The notes under the pieces: generated by a model | Told to the model about the DNA's origin: nothing | Database searches by the model: none | What the model saw: the letters and a program-made list of their open reading frames with translations, nothing else | Position numbers and translations under genes: made by a program | Shown: positions 30,046-42,650 of the stretch, piece by piece | How the letters are laid out: every line of letters starts with the position of its first letter | Numbering within the stretch: the stretch's first letter is position 1 | DNA from: Phytophthora colocasiae | Taxonomy: Eukaryota; Oomycota; Peronosporomycetes; Peronosporales; Peronosporaceae | Direction of reading: 5' to 3' | Assembly: GCA_018806915.1 (NCBI GenBank) | Contig: JAGKQI010000098.1 | Coordinates: forward strand, 682,001 to 746,000 | DNA: 64,000 nucleotides

Positions 30046-33000
30046 ATGATCTTCGAGGTGCTGGCTCCGGTGCTAAACGAGTTCTTCGTGGACGTCCAAG
30101 AAGACAATGTGTCCTTCTATGCTGGAGATCTCTTCGGTCTGTCCTTATTCTATGTCTCTATGTCTTTCTCTTGTTTCTAAGTGTCTTTTTGACTGTGATA
30201 CAGAGCCTAGTCACTTTAAGCTAACCGACGTATTCCTCCAGACTTCCGTGGGTTTTATATTGCAATTAAGAAATATTATTGAAGAATAAAAAACTTACGG
30301 ACGTTTTGCTATTGTAGCTCATTAACTCGTTGCAGCTGCCATTCGAATTGGCTGCTGGTCATATTGGCAATATGACAGTTGAAGGGCTGGTGGGGGCGGT
30401 GGCTGGGTGGCCTCTGGAAGTCAACATCAGCGACGTTTGTCTCGTGCTCAAGCCCAATAAAGTGCAGTGGGAGAACGAGCTGCTCATTCGTTATGCGAAA
30501 GAGCTCCTCGTAGCAATTTGCCAATGCCTCGGGACACCATCCGCCGCCAAAAAAGACCCGCCGTCTTTCATTTCTCCTGCAAAATGGATATCAGTATGTT
30601 GTTTGCTTCAGTATTATTCTTGTGCCAGTGAAAGCATGCATTCTGAGTGTGATCTTGATGTAGAGTCGTGTTAGAGCGGTATGGGCTGACATGGCCATCC
30701 AGTTGCAGCGCATTCATATTCGGGTGGAGGTAAGTGGTGCGAAAACAATAAAATACTACTCGGCAGATATTAAAACAGCTCTTACGGTGTGACAGAGTCC
30801 TCGCAGTGAAAGTCTCGTGGCGTACGGTCTTCACATCCCAGTGCGTTCTCAGTTTTGCTGCCATTGAAATTCTGCGCACTTATTTCTTTTGTGATTCAGT
30901 TGATACGGTTCGCCCCTCGTGATGTAGAGGAACAGATACTTTACCGACGACAGCAACCTGGCATTATATATCCGAAAGCAGCTGACGATATCGTCTCCAA
31001 GCTACTCACGATTGAGAACTTGTCATTCTACACCGATCTCGATGCTAGGACGTACTGGACCGCACCAATGTCGACTGATACAGCGCAAGATACAATGGAG
31101 CACCCAGTTGCAGCCGCCTTGCGTACATCTCCAGAGAATGACTCTTCACCACATCGATACACTGTTGAGGATGCGCTCAAACGATTCAAGGAGTGTGCCA
31201 GTATCCCCTTTAGTCGTGCTGAATTAAGTGAATTGGTGTTTATTCGCGTGATCTGGATCAAACTTGATTTCCTAAAACGAGCCGAACAAACTTCCAGTGG
31301 AACTTGGAAGCCTAAAGTGGCAGCAATCGATCTTGTTACCGAAAATATCGAGCTGAAAGTGGATTCTGACCAGATCGCAGTGGTGCTAGAAGAATTTGAG
31401 CACGTAGTTGAATACTTTAAGCGTGCACGTTCGTGGCAATGGCGTCCTTCATGCATCAACCGAGAGAATGTCTCGCCACCAAGTGTGAAGGTATCAGCGA
31501 GCGCACTTCTTCCTCTGTCCGTTAGTGATGAGGAGCGCATGTCAATGATTTTCTCCGTCGACAAGCAGCGCAGAACCAGATTATGGTTCCGTGCAATGTG
31601 GAGATATGCTTTCCGTTGTGTTGTTGATCAGCAAAGAAGGTCTAAAACGGAGCCACGAGATCAGAAAATATCTGGTACGGAAGAAAATACCAAGAATTGG
31701 TGGCAACTAAAGGATATTGTGGACAAAGAGCTCCAAGAAGTACGTCGTCAGCGCTATATGCACTTGTACGCGCGCAGTTTGAGTTCAGACGCTATGGAGA
31801 TTGCTTTGTATGGTCGAGGGAAAGCTCTGAGTGCTGCTCAGGGGCAGGGGCAATCGACATCACCACGACGCAGACCTCTTCCAGTTCTCGATCCACTTAC
31901 CCAAGAAGATCAGTGGGAACTCTCTGACTTCGTCTCGACAATGTCCGTGTATGATCAACGAGTATGCCGTGCGCTTTCTGAGCAAGAACTCCGAAGGGAT
32001 TTTACGCCAGCTCCTCCATCACCTACACGGAGGCTATCTTCAGCAATGGGGTTTTCAGTAGATTCCACTTCAGATCGTCCATCGCATCACAGTCGAAGCT
32101 ATTCAGTCGATAGTATTTCGTCGTCCTCAGCTAATCAAGCTGTCAATCCAGCGGCAGAAGTAGCTGGTAATGAGCGCCATCTACAGCGAGGAGCAACAAT
32201 TGCGTTTGGAGCTGACAACTTATCCATTCGCCATGCCTCTCCTACATCACGATCGCATTCTGCCACTCTACCAAGTCCAACGAAACGCCAGAACACTTTG
32301 GGCTTAGAGCCACTTCGAGCGTGGATTTACAAGCAACGTGAACTAGGGACTCACACGACATCTTGGTTCGAAAAGCAGTTCTTCCCTTCTTGGTTTTGGA
32401 ACCCGTTCCAGATCATCCCTCTTCTGAACTGGCAGATTGGGTCGGTGACCATCCGGCTTTCCGAAGGGGATTCTGATGATATTCAAGTGATTAAACGTGG
32501 TATCGGCATTCAGATCGGCATTGAAAGCTGTAGTGGGGCTATGTTGATCAGCAAAACACCCTTTACTCAGATTCTCGCGGAAATGCGTCTTGGATTGTTA
32601 AACGTGACGCTGGTGCACCAGTCAAAGCTTGAGAAAAGCCAAGACATGGTCAGCGAGTACAGGTGGATCTCCAGCGATTACATCCGCTCACCAGAAGACG
32701 GGTTTTTCTACATTGGTCTGAAATATTCCGCGCAAGATGAGGCAACAAAGCCAAATGGAAGAGTGCAGTTTGCGGGTAATCTCGACGAAGATCTCGGTCT
32801 AAAAGGAAGAATGTGCATCGGCTCGTTAAAAATCGACTGTAACGAAGCTGCAATGAGAGCTGCGATGGCCCACGGAGCTGCGGACAAGCTACAAACGTCA
32901 AGTAAGTGGTGTGATATTGTCAATGATCGTAATTTCTTGTGTAATCGTGTTTGTATCGCTTTACCTTCAACAGATTTGGACGTCGCCACTTCAACACATT

Positions 33001-33506
33001 TTTCGATTCTCCAGGAAGCTTACTACAGCTTCGTCGATTTGGTAGCTCATCTTCCGAAACGAAAAGGTTTATGGAGAAGAAGTACTAAACTCTTCAGTCC
33101 ACGCGCCAAAAAACGACCGAGTAAATCTAACGTTGCGGCTCCAATGCCACCAGATCAGCAGGATCTTAAGAGAAGTGCGAAAAGGACCCAAATGCTTCAC
33201 GCGTTGTTACTACGACCGTCAACTTTCGAGGTGGAAGTCGGTATATTGGAGCTCAATCTTTCGACATACACGAGTCACGTCGAGAACGCTCTCAGTGGCC
33301 AAGGCCTGAAGCAAATGGCAATAAAACCGTCTGAAACTCGAGAAGATGTGAACGTCATCTTGCCCATGACAGCATACCGCCTGCAGAATCGTCCAGCCAT
33401 GAACGAATGTGTTGTTGATGTCGCGGGAGCTCGAGTCGTTTATCGCTCCACCAAGCAAGGCCGTGCTGCAGTGATTCGCCACCTCGCCCAGCTTTTCAGA
33501 CTTTAA
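30046..33506 (+). CDS. Chorein-N (VPS13/BLTP-like) lipid-transfer-type protein
   Basis: Probable exons: 30046-30136, 30204-30247, 30318-30597, 30677-30729, 30796-30840, 30900-33506; a further in-frame GT-AG segment (32902-32973, 72 nt, no stop) is likely also an intron. Product about 1015-1039 residues. The first 150 residues follow the chorein-N plan (MIFEVLAPVLNEFFVD, FKLTDVFLQTSLINSLQLPF, AAGHIGNMTVEGLVG, WPLEVNISDVCLVLKP), the lid of bridge-like lipid-transfer proteins at organelle contacts. The middle (about 310-480) is Ser/Pro-rich and presumably disordered. It is far shorter than VPS13 (over 3000), nearer UHRF1BP1/BLTP3 size. The exon 3/4 junction is the weakest call. Its stop is 15 nt from the convergent neighbour's stop. 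Confidence 0.75.
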
Positions 33507-33521
33507 AAGTGTTTTCTCTTA

Positions 33522-35109
33522 TCACGTTGATATGGCCAAGTAAATATGCTTCTTTGCTTGTTCCTTCCTCGGCGGCGTGTCTAGGATTTCGTGTCCTCTG
33601 TTCTTGAGTCGCTCAGCTCCTGCTATCTTGTTCCGATCAGCTCGGTTCTTCAGTGTAACTCTTGACAGGCTTCTCCGCATAAGTTCTTCCTCAAAAGGAG
33701 TCAATGACATGCCAGCAGTGCTTGGGCCACACATATCCATTATAGTTGGGGTACTGTTGGAACTGCGCAGGGAAGTGATAGCTTCACTCAGCGAGGGGCT
33801 GTTCAAGCGCATTCCGAAATCTGCCGAATGAATTGTTTGGTTGATTGAAACCGCAGCTCGCGTTCTAGCAACAGGAGATGCAGTAGTCTTCAGTCGCGAT
33901 GCGACTAGTGGCGGGCAATACTTGTTGCTGATCGGGTTTAAAGCCACCAGCATATCGTTCATCGACGTTTTGTTGCTGTTTACTTCTCCACCAGGCTGTC
34001 GAAACTTGTCTTGAAACCGCTTGTCGTTTAGCAGCGGGTCAACAACAACGCGTTGGTACTTTGAGTTGCGATCTAAAAGCTCCACAAAGCAGCCTTCAGC
34101 TTCATCTTCGTCATCAGATAAGCTCGCTGTTCCCATCATAAAAAGCTCATGTAAGTTACTACAGTAGTAGTAGTATAGAGTTATGCACGGACAGTAGACT
34201 TGTTTTACCTTCTTGCATAGGCATTCGCCCCACTTGAACCTTCAAAACTTGATTATGAGAATCGGCAGAAGAAGAAAACGTAGCAGATCCTCGCTCCGAG
34301 TACATCATTGGTGAGAGTGGTCTTCCAGCACTTAGAATTTCATCCAGTGTCGATTTCCGGCGCATTCTGGGCTGCCGACTGTGTTGCTCTACCCGACTCT
34401 GCTTCTGACGGTAATTGCGAGAGATCTTAGCCATCGTGTCCTGGAAGAAGATGATATAGTCACTCAGTCGATCTGTTATTGTCATCTATTCCATTACATT
34501 AGCAAAAGTTAGTTCGAAGATAAGTACAAAAGACACAGCACTTGCATCGTACCAAATGTGCGAGGATGAAAAGTAGTCGAAAGAATTCGCTTTTGCTGAG
34601 TGGTGGCTCCTTTGGGCTCCATTTGGTCCAGCTAGCTCGCATGACCATGGATACAGAGTTCTTGTGAATTGTTTCTGTCTTTGCCTCGACAAGAACGAAG
34701 GCAAGGTCGTAGTAAACGCTGCGCAGCTATTAGCAAAAATAAGCAAACAAGGTCAGAGCGGTATCCCCCTATGTTAAAGCAAAAAGCATACAGTATCCTG
34801 GTTGATTGCATGCTTGTCATGTGCGTACAGCCTCCACCACCTATCCAGACATTTCTCGATAGAAGGCAGTTGAACCATAAAGTTGATGTCAAGCACCGTA
34901 TCATCCAAGAAGCGCAACAAGTCTTCAACGTTCATGGAGCGAGCAAAGGGGCTTTTCACATACTTTGCGTTGGCCTCATGCTCCGCCTGGGTAATGGCAT
35001 CCGCCCGCTTTGCGTGAATTCGCTTCCAATCGTCGACTGCTCGTAATGAGCTCACGAAAAATGGCATGGTCTCCCGCATTGGGAACACAAACTTCTGCAC
35101 GATCGGCAT
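33522..35109 (-). CDS. Conserved-looking protein of unknown function
   Basis: Minus-strand exons: 34792-35109, 34553-34726, about 34209-34485 and about 33522-34155. The last junction is uncertain: no GT-AG pair with good consensus keeps frame, and the best option is a short, about 43-bp intron. Product about 470 residues. The N-terminal 160 residues are predicted helical (DWKRIHAKRADAITQAEHEA, WTKWSPKEPPLSKSEFFRLL). The C-terminal half is Ser/Arg-rich and charged, with an acidic patch (SLSDDEDEAEG) and basic stretches. No family recognised. Convergent with the chorein gene, leaving only 15 nt between stop codons; its start lies 162 bp from the SEN1 stop. Confidence 0.65.
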
Positions 35110-35271
35110 AACTGTATGATGCCCTCGGCCACCAAAGCGAAATCACTAAATCGATCCAGAATGTCAGCAGGCCTAGAGCATCTATTTACAGCACCAAGCA
35201 GATTAGCGGCTTAGATTATCAGGTCTTCTACCACAGCATACCCACTCATTACCTGCTATGTTCAGGCTCAA

Positions 35272-38200
35272 TCAAGGGCATGAAGGTCCCGCTCCTCTTC
35301 CAGCTCGTTGTCTAGGATCTCGAGGATTAACATTACCTCGTCCACCTGCACCATTACCTAAACGAGAAAAAGCTGACGGATTTCCGGTGTAGGGGCCTGC
35401 AGTCGGCGGACCCTGCATAGGAGTTGGATGAAAACCTGCTGCTGGTGGGCCTCGGGGAGCAAAATAGCCTTGACCAGGTTGTGGTGGTGGTGCAATCATT
35501 GTAGGAGGCCTTCCGCCAAGTTGCATCGACATGTTCCTTGGTGGAGGAGGGCCATAGCTACTTGGTGGGGCTTGGTTCGCATATTGTGGCCCAGGACCTG
35601 ATACAAATTGCTGTTGTGGCGAATACTGTTGTCCAGGTGACCCACGCCCCCGTCCGCGATTACCTCGGCCACGACTTCCTCGACCACGTCGCCCCCCACG
35701 CGATCCATCATTTCCTCGCCCTCTTCCTCTCCAACTGTTGCTCGGTGGTCCGTAAGATTGCTGGGGATCAATAGGCATTGGCATATCGTACTGTGGCGGC
35801 CCCGGACGATGAGAATTTCTTGATACTCCAGCCGGATGATTCCTTGGCGTCTCAGCTGGACGCTCCATCGGCTTCAGTGTCATCAGATTACACTGTGGGC
35901 TCTCCACGTGCACAATGCAGTGGTGATTATATGCATGGTCCAATAAAGCAGACCACGGCTTCGAAGAGCGCAGTGTGTTCTCCTTACCGATAACGTAGCA
36001 AGCGAATTTAGCACGTGTTAGTGCCACATTCATTCGTCGGATATCGTTCAAAAAGCCAACGCCAGCTTTAGGGTCAGCTCGGACCGTGGACACTGGTCAC
36101 GTCAAAGATACAACCACATATTCGTTAGATACCTCCTTCCTTTCCGCATAGGCGTCAGATTCACGTACGAATAATAATATCCTTCTCGCGTCCTTGGAAT
36201 CCATCGACAGTGTTAATCTCCACTTCTTGCTCGTAGCGCTCGCCCAACGCGCGTCGAAAGCGACTTCTTAACTCCTCCATTTGTTGGCTGTACGGTGTAA
36301 TCATACCAACCTTACCAGCGATCGCGTCTGGAGGGCACGAGTTTTTCAGTGTAAGGTACAAATTTACCGCCAGTTCTGCTTCTCCAACGTTCATGCGTGA
36401 CACCGATTTGGTTGTCTTTTCACGACTGCTGAGCAGGTTCCAGAACACCAGTGGCAGGAATGCAGGGCCAAGACTGTGGTACGGCTTCACGTAAGCATCG
36501 CCCTTCACATTTTCTCCGTCTTGGAGCTTGCCGTCGTAGAAATAGTTTCTTGGGAAGTCGGAAATCATCGGGTGACTACACATTGTCAAAACAATTGTTA
36601 GCTAACCGCGTTGCACTCCACCATTCTCTTTGAGCTTATACCTTCGGTACTGCGTTCGCAGCATGTGCACTGGATGCTCGCAACTTTCCAGTCGCTCAAA
36701 TAAACTTCGTTCATACAGTGACTGCCCGCTGTTACGGGAAAATACTGTTGCAGAAAGCTGTTGAGGGTCACCAACCAGCACACACTGTTTGCTTCCGAAT
36801 CTTAAACAAGAGTTGTGTTAGTCGAATACAAGCGTGAAGGTAATCCAGCAAACATGACGTACTTCATGGGGATAATGGAGGATAGTTCAACGGCTTGAGC
36901 AGCTTCGTCCACTACCAACACGTCGTATCGATGGCTCGCATCCAAAGCAGCAACACCCGCACTGCTTAAAGTTGTGAACACAATGTGTGCTGTATCCAAG
37001 AACGAAACTTCCAACGACTGGCGAGTGGATTGTGAAAGCTTTCCTCTCATCTCGCTGACTGCTTGCCGAGCAAACTCATATCGTTGAAGCTCCAGTTTCA
37101 CCTGATAAAGACTGACCGTCACGCAAGTATCATAACTCATATAGTGCATGCACGTACCTCCGAGAGCTTCTCCAAGCATCCATTAATCCGCTGAGCCATG
37201 GCCACATATGGCTGATACTGGGAATAATCGATGGGGCCCCATTCTCTTGCTTCCTCAGAAGTAGTTAGTGCTACCGGAGGACGTGGAGACTGGGGCATCA
37301 CAATGGTCGGGGACGACGGGCGATGGCCGTCAGGAACGTCGCTAGGCGGTGGCGGTGATGACGGAGGTGGTGGAGGTGGTGATAGTGGGGGTGGTGGCGG
37401 TGGAGGCGAAGATGGAATTGAGCCATGGGGAGAGTTAATTGTGCCGCCATCGAGGTACATGCTCAGACTTGGTGTCTGCGTCAGCGACAAATGCTCAACC
37501 GGTTCATGGACCTCAGCATTCGATTCCTGGCCTGGTAATGGATCGTCCTGTTCTGGGACATCGTTATCGTCGTCATCAATGTCAATTGGTTGGCCTGCGG
37601 ATCCAGACTCATTATCTGTGTTCATCACCTGGGTAGAAGATGCGCTTGTTACCGCATGCGATGCAACAGGGAATGGCTCGTCCTGCTCCTCTTGGTCGTC
37701 AGTTTTGGCAGGAACAGGAAGTGGTTCATCTTCTTCAGAGTTACTACCATCGTCCAAAAATGCGTTCAAAGCCTTTCCACTTGCTTCTGCGTTAAAAGGC
37801 TCATCTTGCTCATCCCAAGCTGGTGGAGGGGCCCCAAACGAAGCTGGGAAATCTTCATCCTCTTCATCTTCTTCGGGAATGTCCATATCGACTTCACCAC
37901 CTTCCATAGCTGTAGTATCGTTTGTTGTTTTTGGCGATGAAGCTTCACCAGGGGGAGAGGGTGGAGGCGGAGGTGAATCAGGATACGTAGGTGGTGGGGG
38001 CGGGGGTGGTGATAGTACAACTTGCCCAGGAGGTGATGAAAGTGATAACTCCATTGGTGGCGGTACTGGGTGAGCCTGGGCCTCAGCAGCTGCACGTGCA
38101 GCTTGATGTTGCTGTGCTTCAGCTTGAGCGATTTCCTCTAAGGCTTTGGCGGGGTCATGCTCAATCCAAGCAACTATATTCCGCAATTGATCTCGCAAAA

Positions 38201-40274
38201 TTAGCGAATCGCGCTCCACCTGACAATTGAAATGTTCAGAGTTTTTTCAACAAAAAAGCGTGCATAGGTACATGCACGTACCACCATGAGTTCATGTCGT
38301 AGACGTCCAATTTGACCCTCTAATACATCAAGTGGCTGGCTGCAGATTTGATCGACTTGGTTCTCCAGACCTACACTTTGAACATTTGCACTCTGTGACG
38401 AAGAAAACAAACGTTAAACCATGGGCTTCACAGACTGTCATCAACAACCTGTGGAACGTACCAACCCTCGTCCAACGCGAACAATTTTAGGGAAATATCG
38501 ACGCCCTTCTCCGTCACAAAATCCTTCCTCGATCACCTTGCTCACAATATTATCGACTGCTGCATTGGATGGAGCAGTAACTAAGATGTGGGGCTTCTCG
38601 TTCCCCACCTGAGCCCACGCCTTCGCAGTCTCGTTATCCGGTCGACGCGCCACGTCCAGAACAGCGTTATAATATCGATTGTACTCGCGTAAATGCAACG
38701 AGTTCAATAATCCTTTGAGTGTGGTAGTTTTGCCTGTACCAGGAGGCCCTTTAATCAGAGTAAACCCCTCAGATGTTGCAGCTGCCGTGATAGCTTCTCG
38801 CTGTGACTCGTTAAACGTTCGCGATAGCCATTGAACATACTTCAGGCCCAGCGAATCCAGCTTCATCGTCCCTTCCTTATGTTCTCCGGACAGTAACAAC
38901 GGCAGCAACTTGTAGTGGCTACAGTCACAAAGCGCTCGAAATTCGCGAACACTGGTAATTAGGTTGTTGAGCTTGAAAAGGTAAATGTTTTCCTCTTTCT
39001 CTAACGCCCCCAATCCTGACCTCAAAATTGTCATTGTCAGTCCTTCCTTCGATGCTCTCTGCGTCGCCACAATCGCCAAGAATCCTACCGGTGGAGAGTC
39101 CATCGTAACTTCACTTTTAAGTTCACTCTTCACGCTATGATTCCCCTTAGATGTAGCCAGGGCCTTCCGAAAGTAGTCCTGATCAGTCGAAAGCAGCACT
39201 AAATCGTTCATGAAGATCTCGTTGAGATTGTCCCACCCGCTCTTGCGTCTCAATCCGGGGATGTTTTGCTTCTTCGGGTCCACCCGAATCTTGCAGCTCT
39301 TGGAAATGAACGTTGCTCCAAATCCTTTTATAATGACTGGAATCGGGTTGGGATGGTCCGTCGTCACAGCATTAACCGTCTGGGCTTGCACTTCTTCCAA
39401 CGCCATTGGCTTCCAGACCGAGAAATAATGTTCGTACGAACGAAATTTACTTGGTACTTTCCCAATTTCAACTTCGGCTTCAACCTCACCTTCCTCGGAT
39501 CCATCATTTGCTGCATTATACGAATGACTGCTCTGTGTTTCTCTCCTCAACGCCTCGAAAAACTTCCACTCCAAAATCTCGTCGAAAAAGTTGTCCAACG
39601 TGTGATTCGATGGCACGCTGCTGTACGACACTGTCGCTTGCTGAGTCCTTCGGTCAGCACTAACTTGCATGTTAGCGCGTTTCTGCTGCTTGACAGGACG
39701 TCGGTGGGGGTCGGCCACCTCATCCTTCACCTTTATCGGGTGTGCGGCGCTTCCATTCCGCTTTACTGCCCCCATCTTCGCTGCAGCTGCAACTTTTTGC
39801 ACCGCTTGAGCAGCCGTCTGCTTCGTCTTAACAGGAGGCGGTGGTGGAGGTGGAGCTGACAGCATTTTGGTCGTCCGTTTGACCTTCTTCATCTTCATCT
39901 TCGCTCGTAGACCTGTTTTAACCGTCTTTTCCTGATCTGAGTCATCACTATCCATGATCTTCCTCTTGTTCACTCGAGAGACTCGAGCTCGGCGCTTGGC
40001 CATTTCTTCCTCGGATGAAGCCGAGTCCGAGAGCTCAGCGTCTCTTTCAGAAGCTTCTTCCTCTTCTGCATTAGGCTTCCACTCGTCCTCCGACTCGTCT
40101 GCGCTCTATAAAGGCCAGAGCAAGAGAAAGCAAAGGGCCAGTCAGAATGAGGGAATGTGTTTTCTCTCTACATCTACAGCGGAGGTCTAATTGTATCAAG
40201 TATGAGGGGCTCTAATGACTTTAGGAACGGACCTGACGCACGCGCTGCGCATGTTGCGCGATCAATTTGGACAT
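35272..40274 (-). CDS. SETX: Sen1/senataxin-like SF1B RNA/DNA helicase (eight exons)
   Basis: Exons on minus: 40233-40274, 38462-40105, 38282-38392, 37158-38219, 36863-37101, 36642-36800, 36169-36575, 35272-36092; introns 56-127 bp. The frame is continuous for 1494 residues. Motif I GPPGTGKTTT (about 468), Ia TAPSNAAVDNI, II DVLVVDEAAQ (about 1010), III VLVGDPQQL, IV-VI region FYDGKLQDG, VGMITPYSQQ, EINTVDGFQGREKD, RRMNVALTRAK. These are Upf1-like family motifs with Sen1/SETX flavour. An about 260-residue Pro-rich, acidic insert (about 645-905, exon 4) sits between motifs Ia and II. The C-terminus is an RGG/Gln-Pro-rich RNA-binding tail. Senataxin resolves R-loops and terminates non-coding transcription in the nucleus. 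Confidence 0.9.
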
Positions 40275-40731
40275 CCGAGGGGATCGAGCGCCCGACGCAG
40301 CCTCTAGACGCGTGGAGCGTCGCATCTTGGCCGACTTTCGTACAGAATGTAGCAAAGGAAACAAGGCGTTTTATACACAACTCTAACAGAGGACCCCAAG
40401 CAGCTTATAAAGCGCTGAATCACACCAGATCTGCACGAGACGAAGGCCACAGATCTCCCCTGTCCGAAAATATGCTTTACGCGGGTGTAGGCGGGCTGCT
40501 GCTTCTTGGACGGCGCGGCGCGTTCGGGCTCGACGAGGCAAATGAGCGACTGCGAGCGCGACGGTCTCCGTCGAAGAGAACCTCCGTATTTGCATAATTA
40601 TGAAAAAAAACTCTAGCTCTGTGATTGGTCAATAAATCCAATCGCGTCATAGGGGTCATATACCAGCGAGTTCAACATGGCAAGATACATTTACGCTCGA
40701 TTTGCTACTTGGCAGTGATAATTGCAGGAGA
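40275..40731. other. Intergenic between SEN1 start and kinase stop
   Basis: 457 bp expected to hold the SEN1 promoter and the kinase 3' UTR. A CCAAT-type ATTGGTCAAT motif lies near 40624. Open frames here (40157-40597 plus strand and others) show no recognisable protein. Confidence 0.4.
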
Positions 40732-42383
40732 TCAACGAGATTGTCTTCGCACGCTGATTGCGTTGCCGTTGCCATTGCAAAACTCGACGCCGTTGCCATT
40801 CGGGAGTGGAAGCCTGCCGTTCATCTTCTGACTCACTTGTTCCTGTTTGATGGAACGCAGGTAGTTGGGCGACTTGAGGAACTTGTTGGGTGTGCGAGCA
40901 CCCGTGACCCACGGATGTGCCAGTGCCTGTTCTGCGGTGAAGCGGTTGGCCGAGTCCACCTCTGTTTAAAGCAAACAAGAGTCAGCACAACGCTAGCCAC
41001 TCCGGGTACAAAGGTATTTCTTACCTAGTAAATTCCGGAGTAGATCTTTGGCACTCTCAGACAGACCACTGGCCCAACGAGGAAAGCGGAGACCAAACTT
41101 TGCCTAGATAGAATACATGATAAGCAATCCCAGATAATAAAACGACTTGAAAACGATCAACGTACCCGAGCGGCCTTCTCGTTGGCGATCTTCCCACCAT
41201 CGTCGTCGAAGGGTAGGCATCCGCAGAGCAAGACGTACACGATGATTCCTAACGCCCACATGTCTACAGACATGGAATATGCTTGTCGCTGCAGCATCTC
41301 TGGAGCGAGGTAGCCTCTTGTTCCTAAAAACGAAGCTGTCTTATCATCTGCGTCCAGCAGCTTCGCTAGACCAAAGTCGATGATTTTCACGGCTGCCCCA
41401 CGCGACTTACTTGTCAGCATAAGGTTTTCTGTCGTTACGGTAATTCACACAAGTCAGCAGATATTCATTGTGGTACGAATAGCTTGTATGAAGATGTACC
41501 TGGCTTTAGATCGCGGTGGATAATCCCGCGTGCGTGCAAGTAAGCGACCGCCGACGTGATCTGTCGGACAATGGTGCTCGCTTCAACCTCTGACAGTGTC
41601 CCCCTATCGACGACATAATCGAACAGCTCACCGCCGCCCATGTACTCCGTGATCTACAGTAATTGCCAGTTAAAACACATAAGAGTGCAAACCTTAATAC
41701 TACAGTAGTATACTACGCACCATGCAGATCTTTGACTCAGATAGGAATACGTCTTCAATGTGGATGATGTTTGCATGCCTCAACGACTGCAACACTTGGA
41801 TTTCAACCTGCATCACCAATAAAAAGTCAGTAATACACCTTAAGACGACCTACTCCTTGCTGCACTCGCTAGTACCATAATAATCGCACGAAACTCACTT
41901 GGAATTGCTCCATCAAAACGTTATGTTCTCGCTCGACAGCGCGTCGATCGATGATCTTACAGGCGCGAATGGTTCCTGTACGTCGGTCGCGACACTTATA
42001 CACGACTGAGGTGCCTCCATGTCCTGCCAAAAGACGTTCATCAACATCAGCTACACTGCTCCTCTTGTAATCGTTACTGTAGTTATCTTTTTCATCCTCA
42101 CCAATCTCGTCCAGCATCTCGTACTTAACCTCCATCCTTCCAGTGCTGTACGACGGGCCCTGCAGCTTAATTGGCTACCAAACAACACACATTATTCCTT
42201 AACAATTTAACCACTAATAATCTGCACATGCACATTGTTCATTACCTGCGGCGCTGACATCACCGGCCGCGAGCCAACGACATGCACCTCCCGGTCGTGC
42301 TTGAAGCCGTTGGGCCGGCGTTTCCCAGGCAGCAGCTCGTCTCGGCCCTTCACTCCGCAGCACCACGACTGCGCAGCGCCCAT
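40732..42383 (-). CDS. CAMK-like Ser/Thr protein kinase, probably N-myristoylated (seven exons)
   Basis: Exons on minus: 42246-42383, 41899-42174, 41721-41807, 41500-41653, 41166-41428, 41025-41103, 40732-40961; 1227 nt give 408 residues in one frame. The N-terminus MGAAQSWCCG fits the myristoylation consensus (Gly2, Ser6) with adjacent Cys for palmitoylation, implying membrane attachment. Kinase elements: glycine loop AGHGGTSVVY, VAIK-like Lys in ACKIIDRR, HRDLKPEN, KIIDFGLAKL, GTRGYLAPEM, DMWALGIIVYVLLCG, and a C-lobe end EQALAHPWV typical of CAMK group. No EF-hands, so not a classical CDPK. The C-terminal 45 residues are Asn/Gly/Arg-rich. Target unknown. Confidence 0.9.
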
Positions 42384-42650
42384 TGAATCTCTTTCACTCG
42401 GTGATGCAGGGGCGAACAACCCCAGCCAAAACTGAATTCCAGGACTCTTGCGGATTCCGTTATCGTGCCTGGCGACTGATCTGCCAGATCCCTTCAAGGC
42501 TGTCTAAAATGATCGATCGATTTAGAAAGGGTAGCTGGTTTTTCGAAGTACATGTGTATGTTGTCCTTCTGGGGGTAGGACTGTTTGTCACTGCAGAGTG
42601 ATTGTACTCAGAGTGATGGTTCTTCAACATGCGACCTTTCGCAGTACTCC

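Noticed and set aside
37231..38073. 280-codon plus-strand ORF rich in Gly/Ser
   Set aside because: It is the exact antisense of the Pro-rich SEN1 exon; Pro codons read backwards as Gly. The minus-strand frame is joined correctly to helicase exons on both sides.
40157..40597. 146-codon plus-strand ORF upstream of SEN1
   Set aside because: It overlaps SEN1 exon 1 and its promoter in antisense, with no recognisable domain or splice signal.
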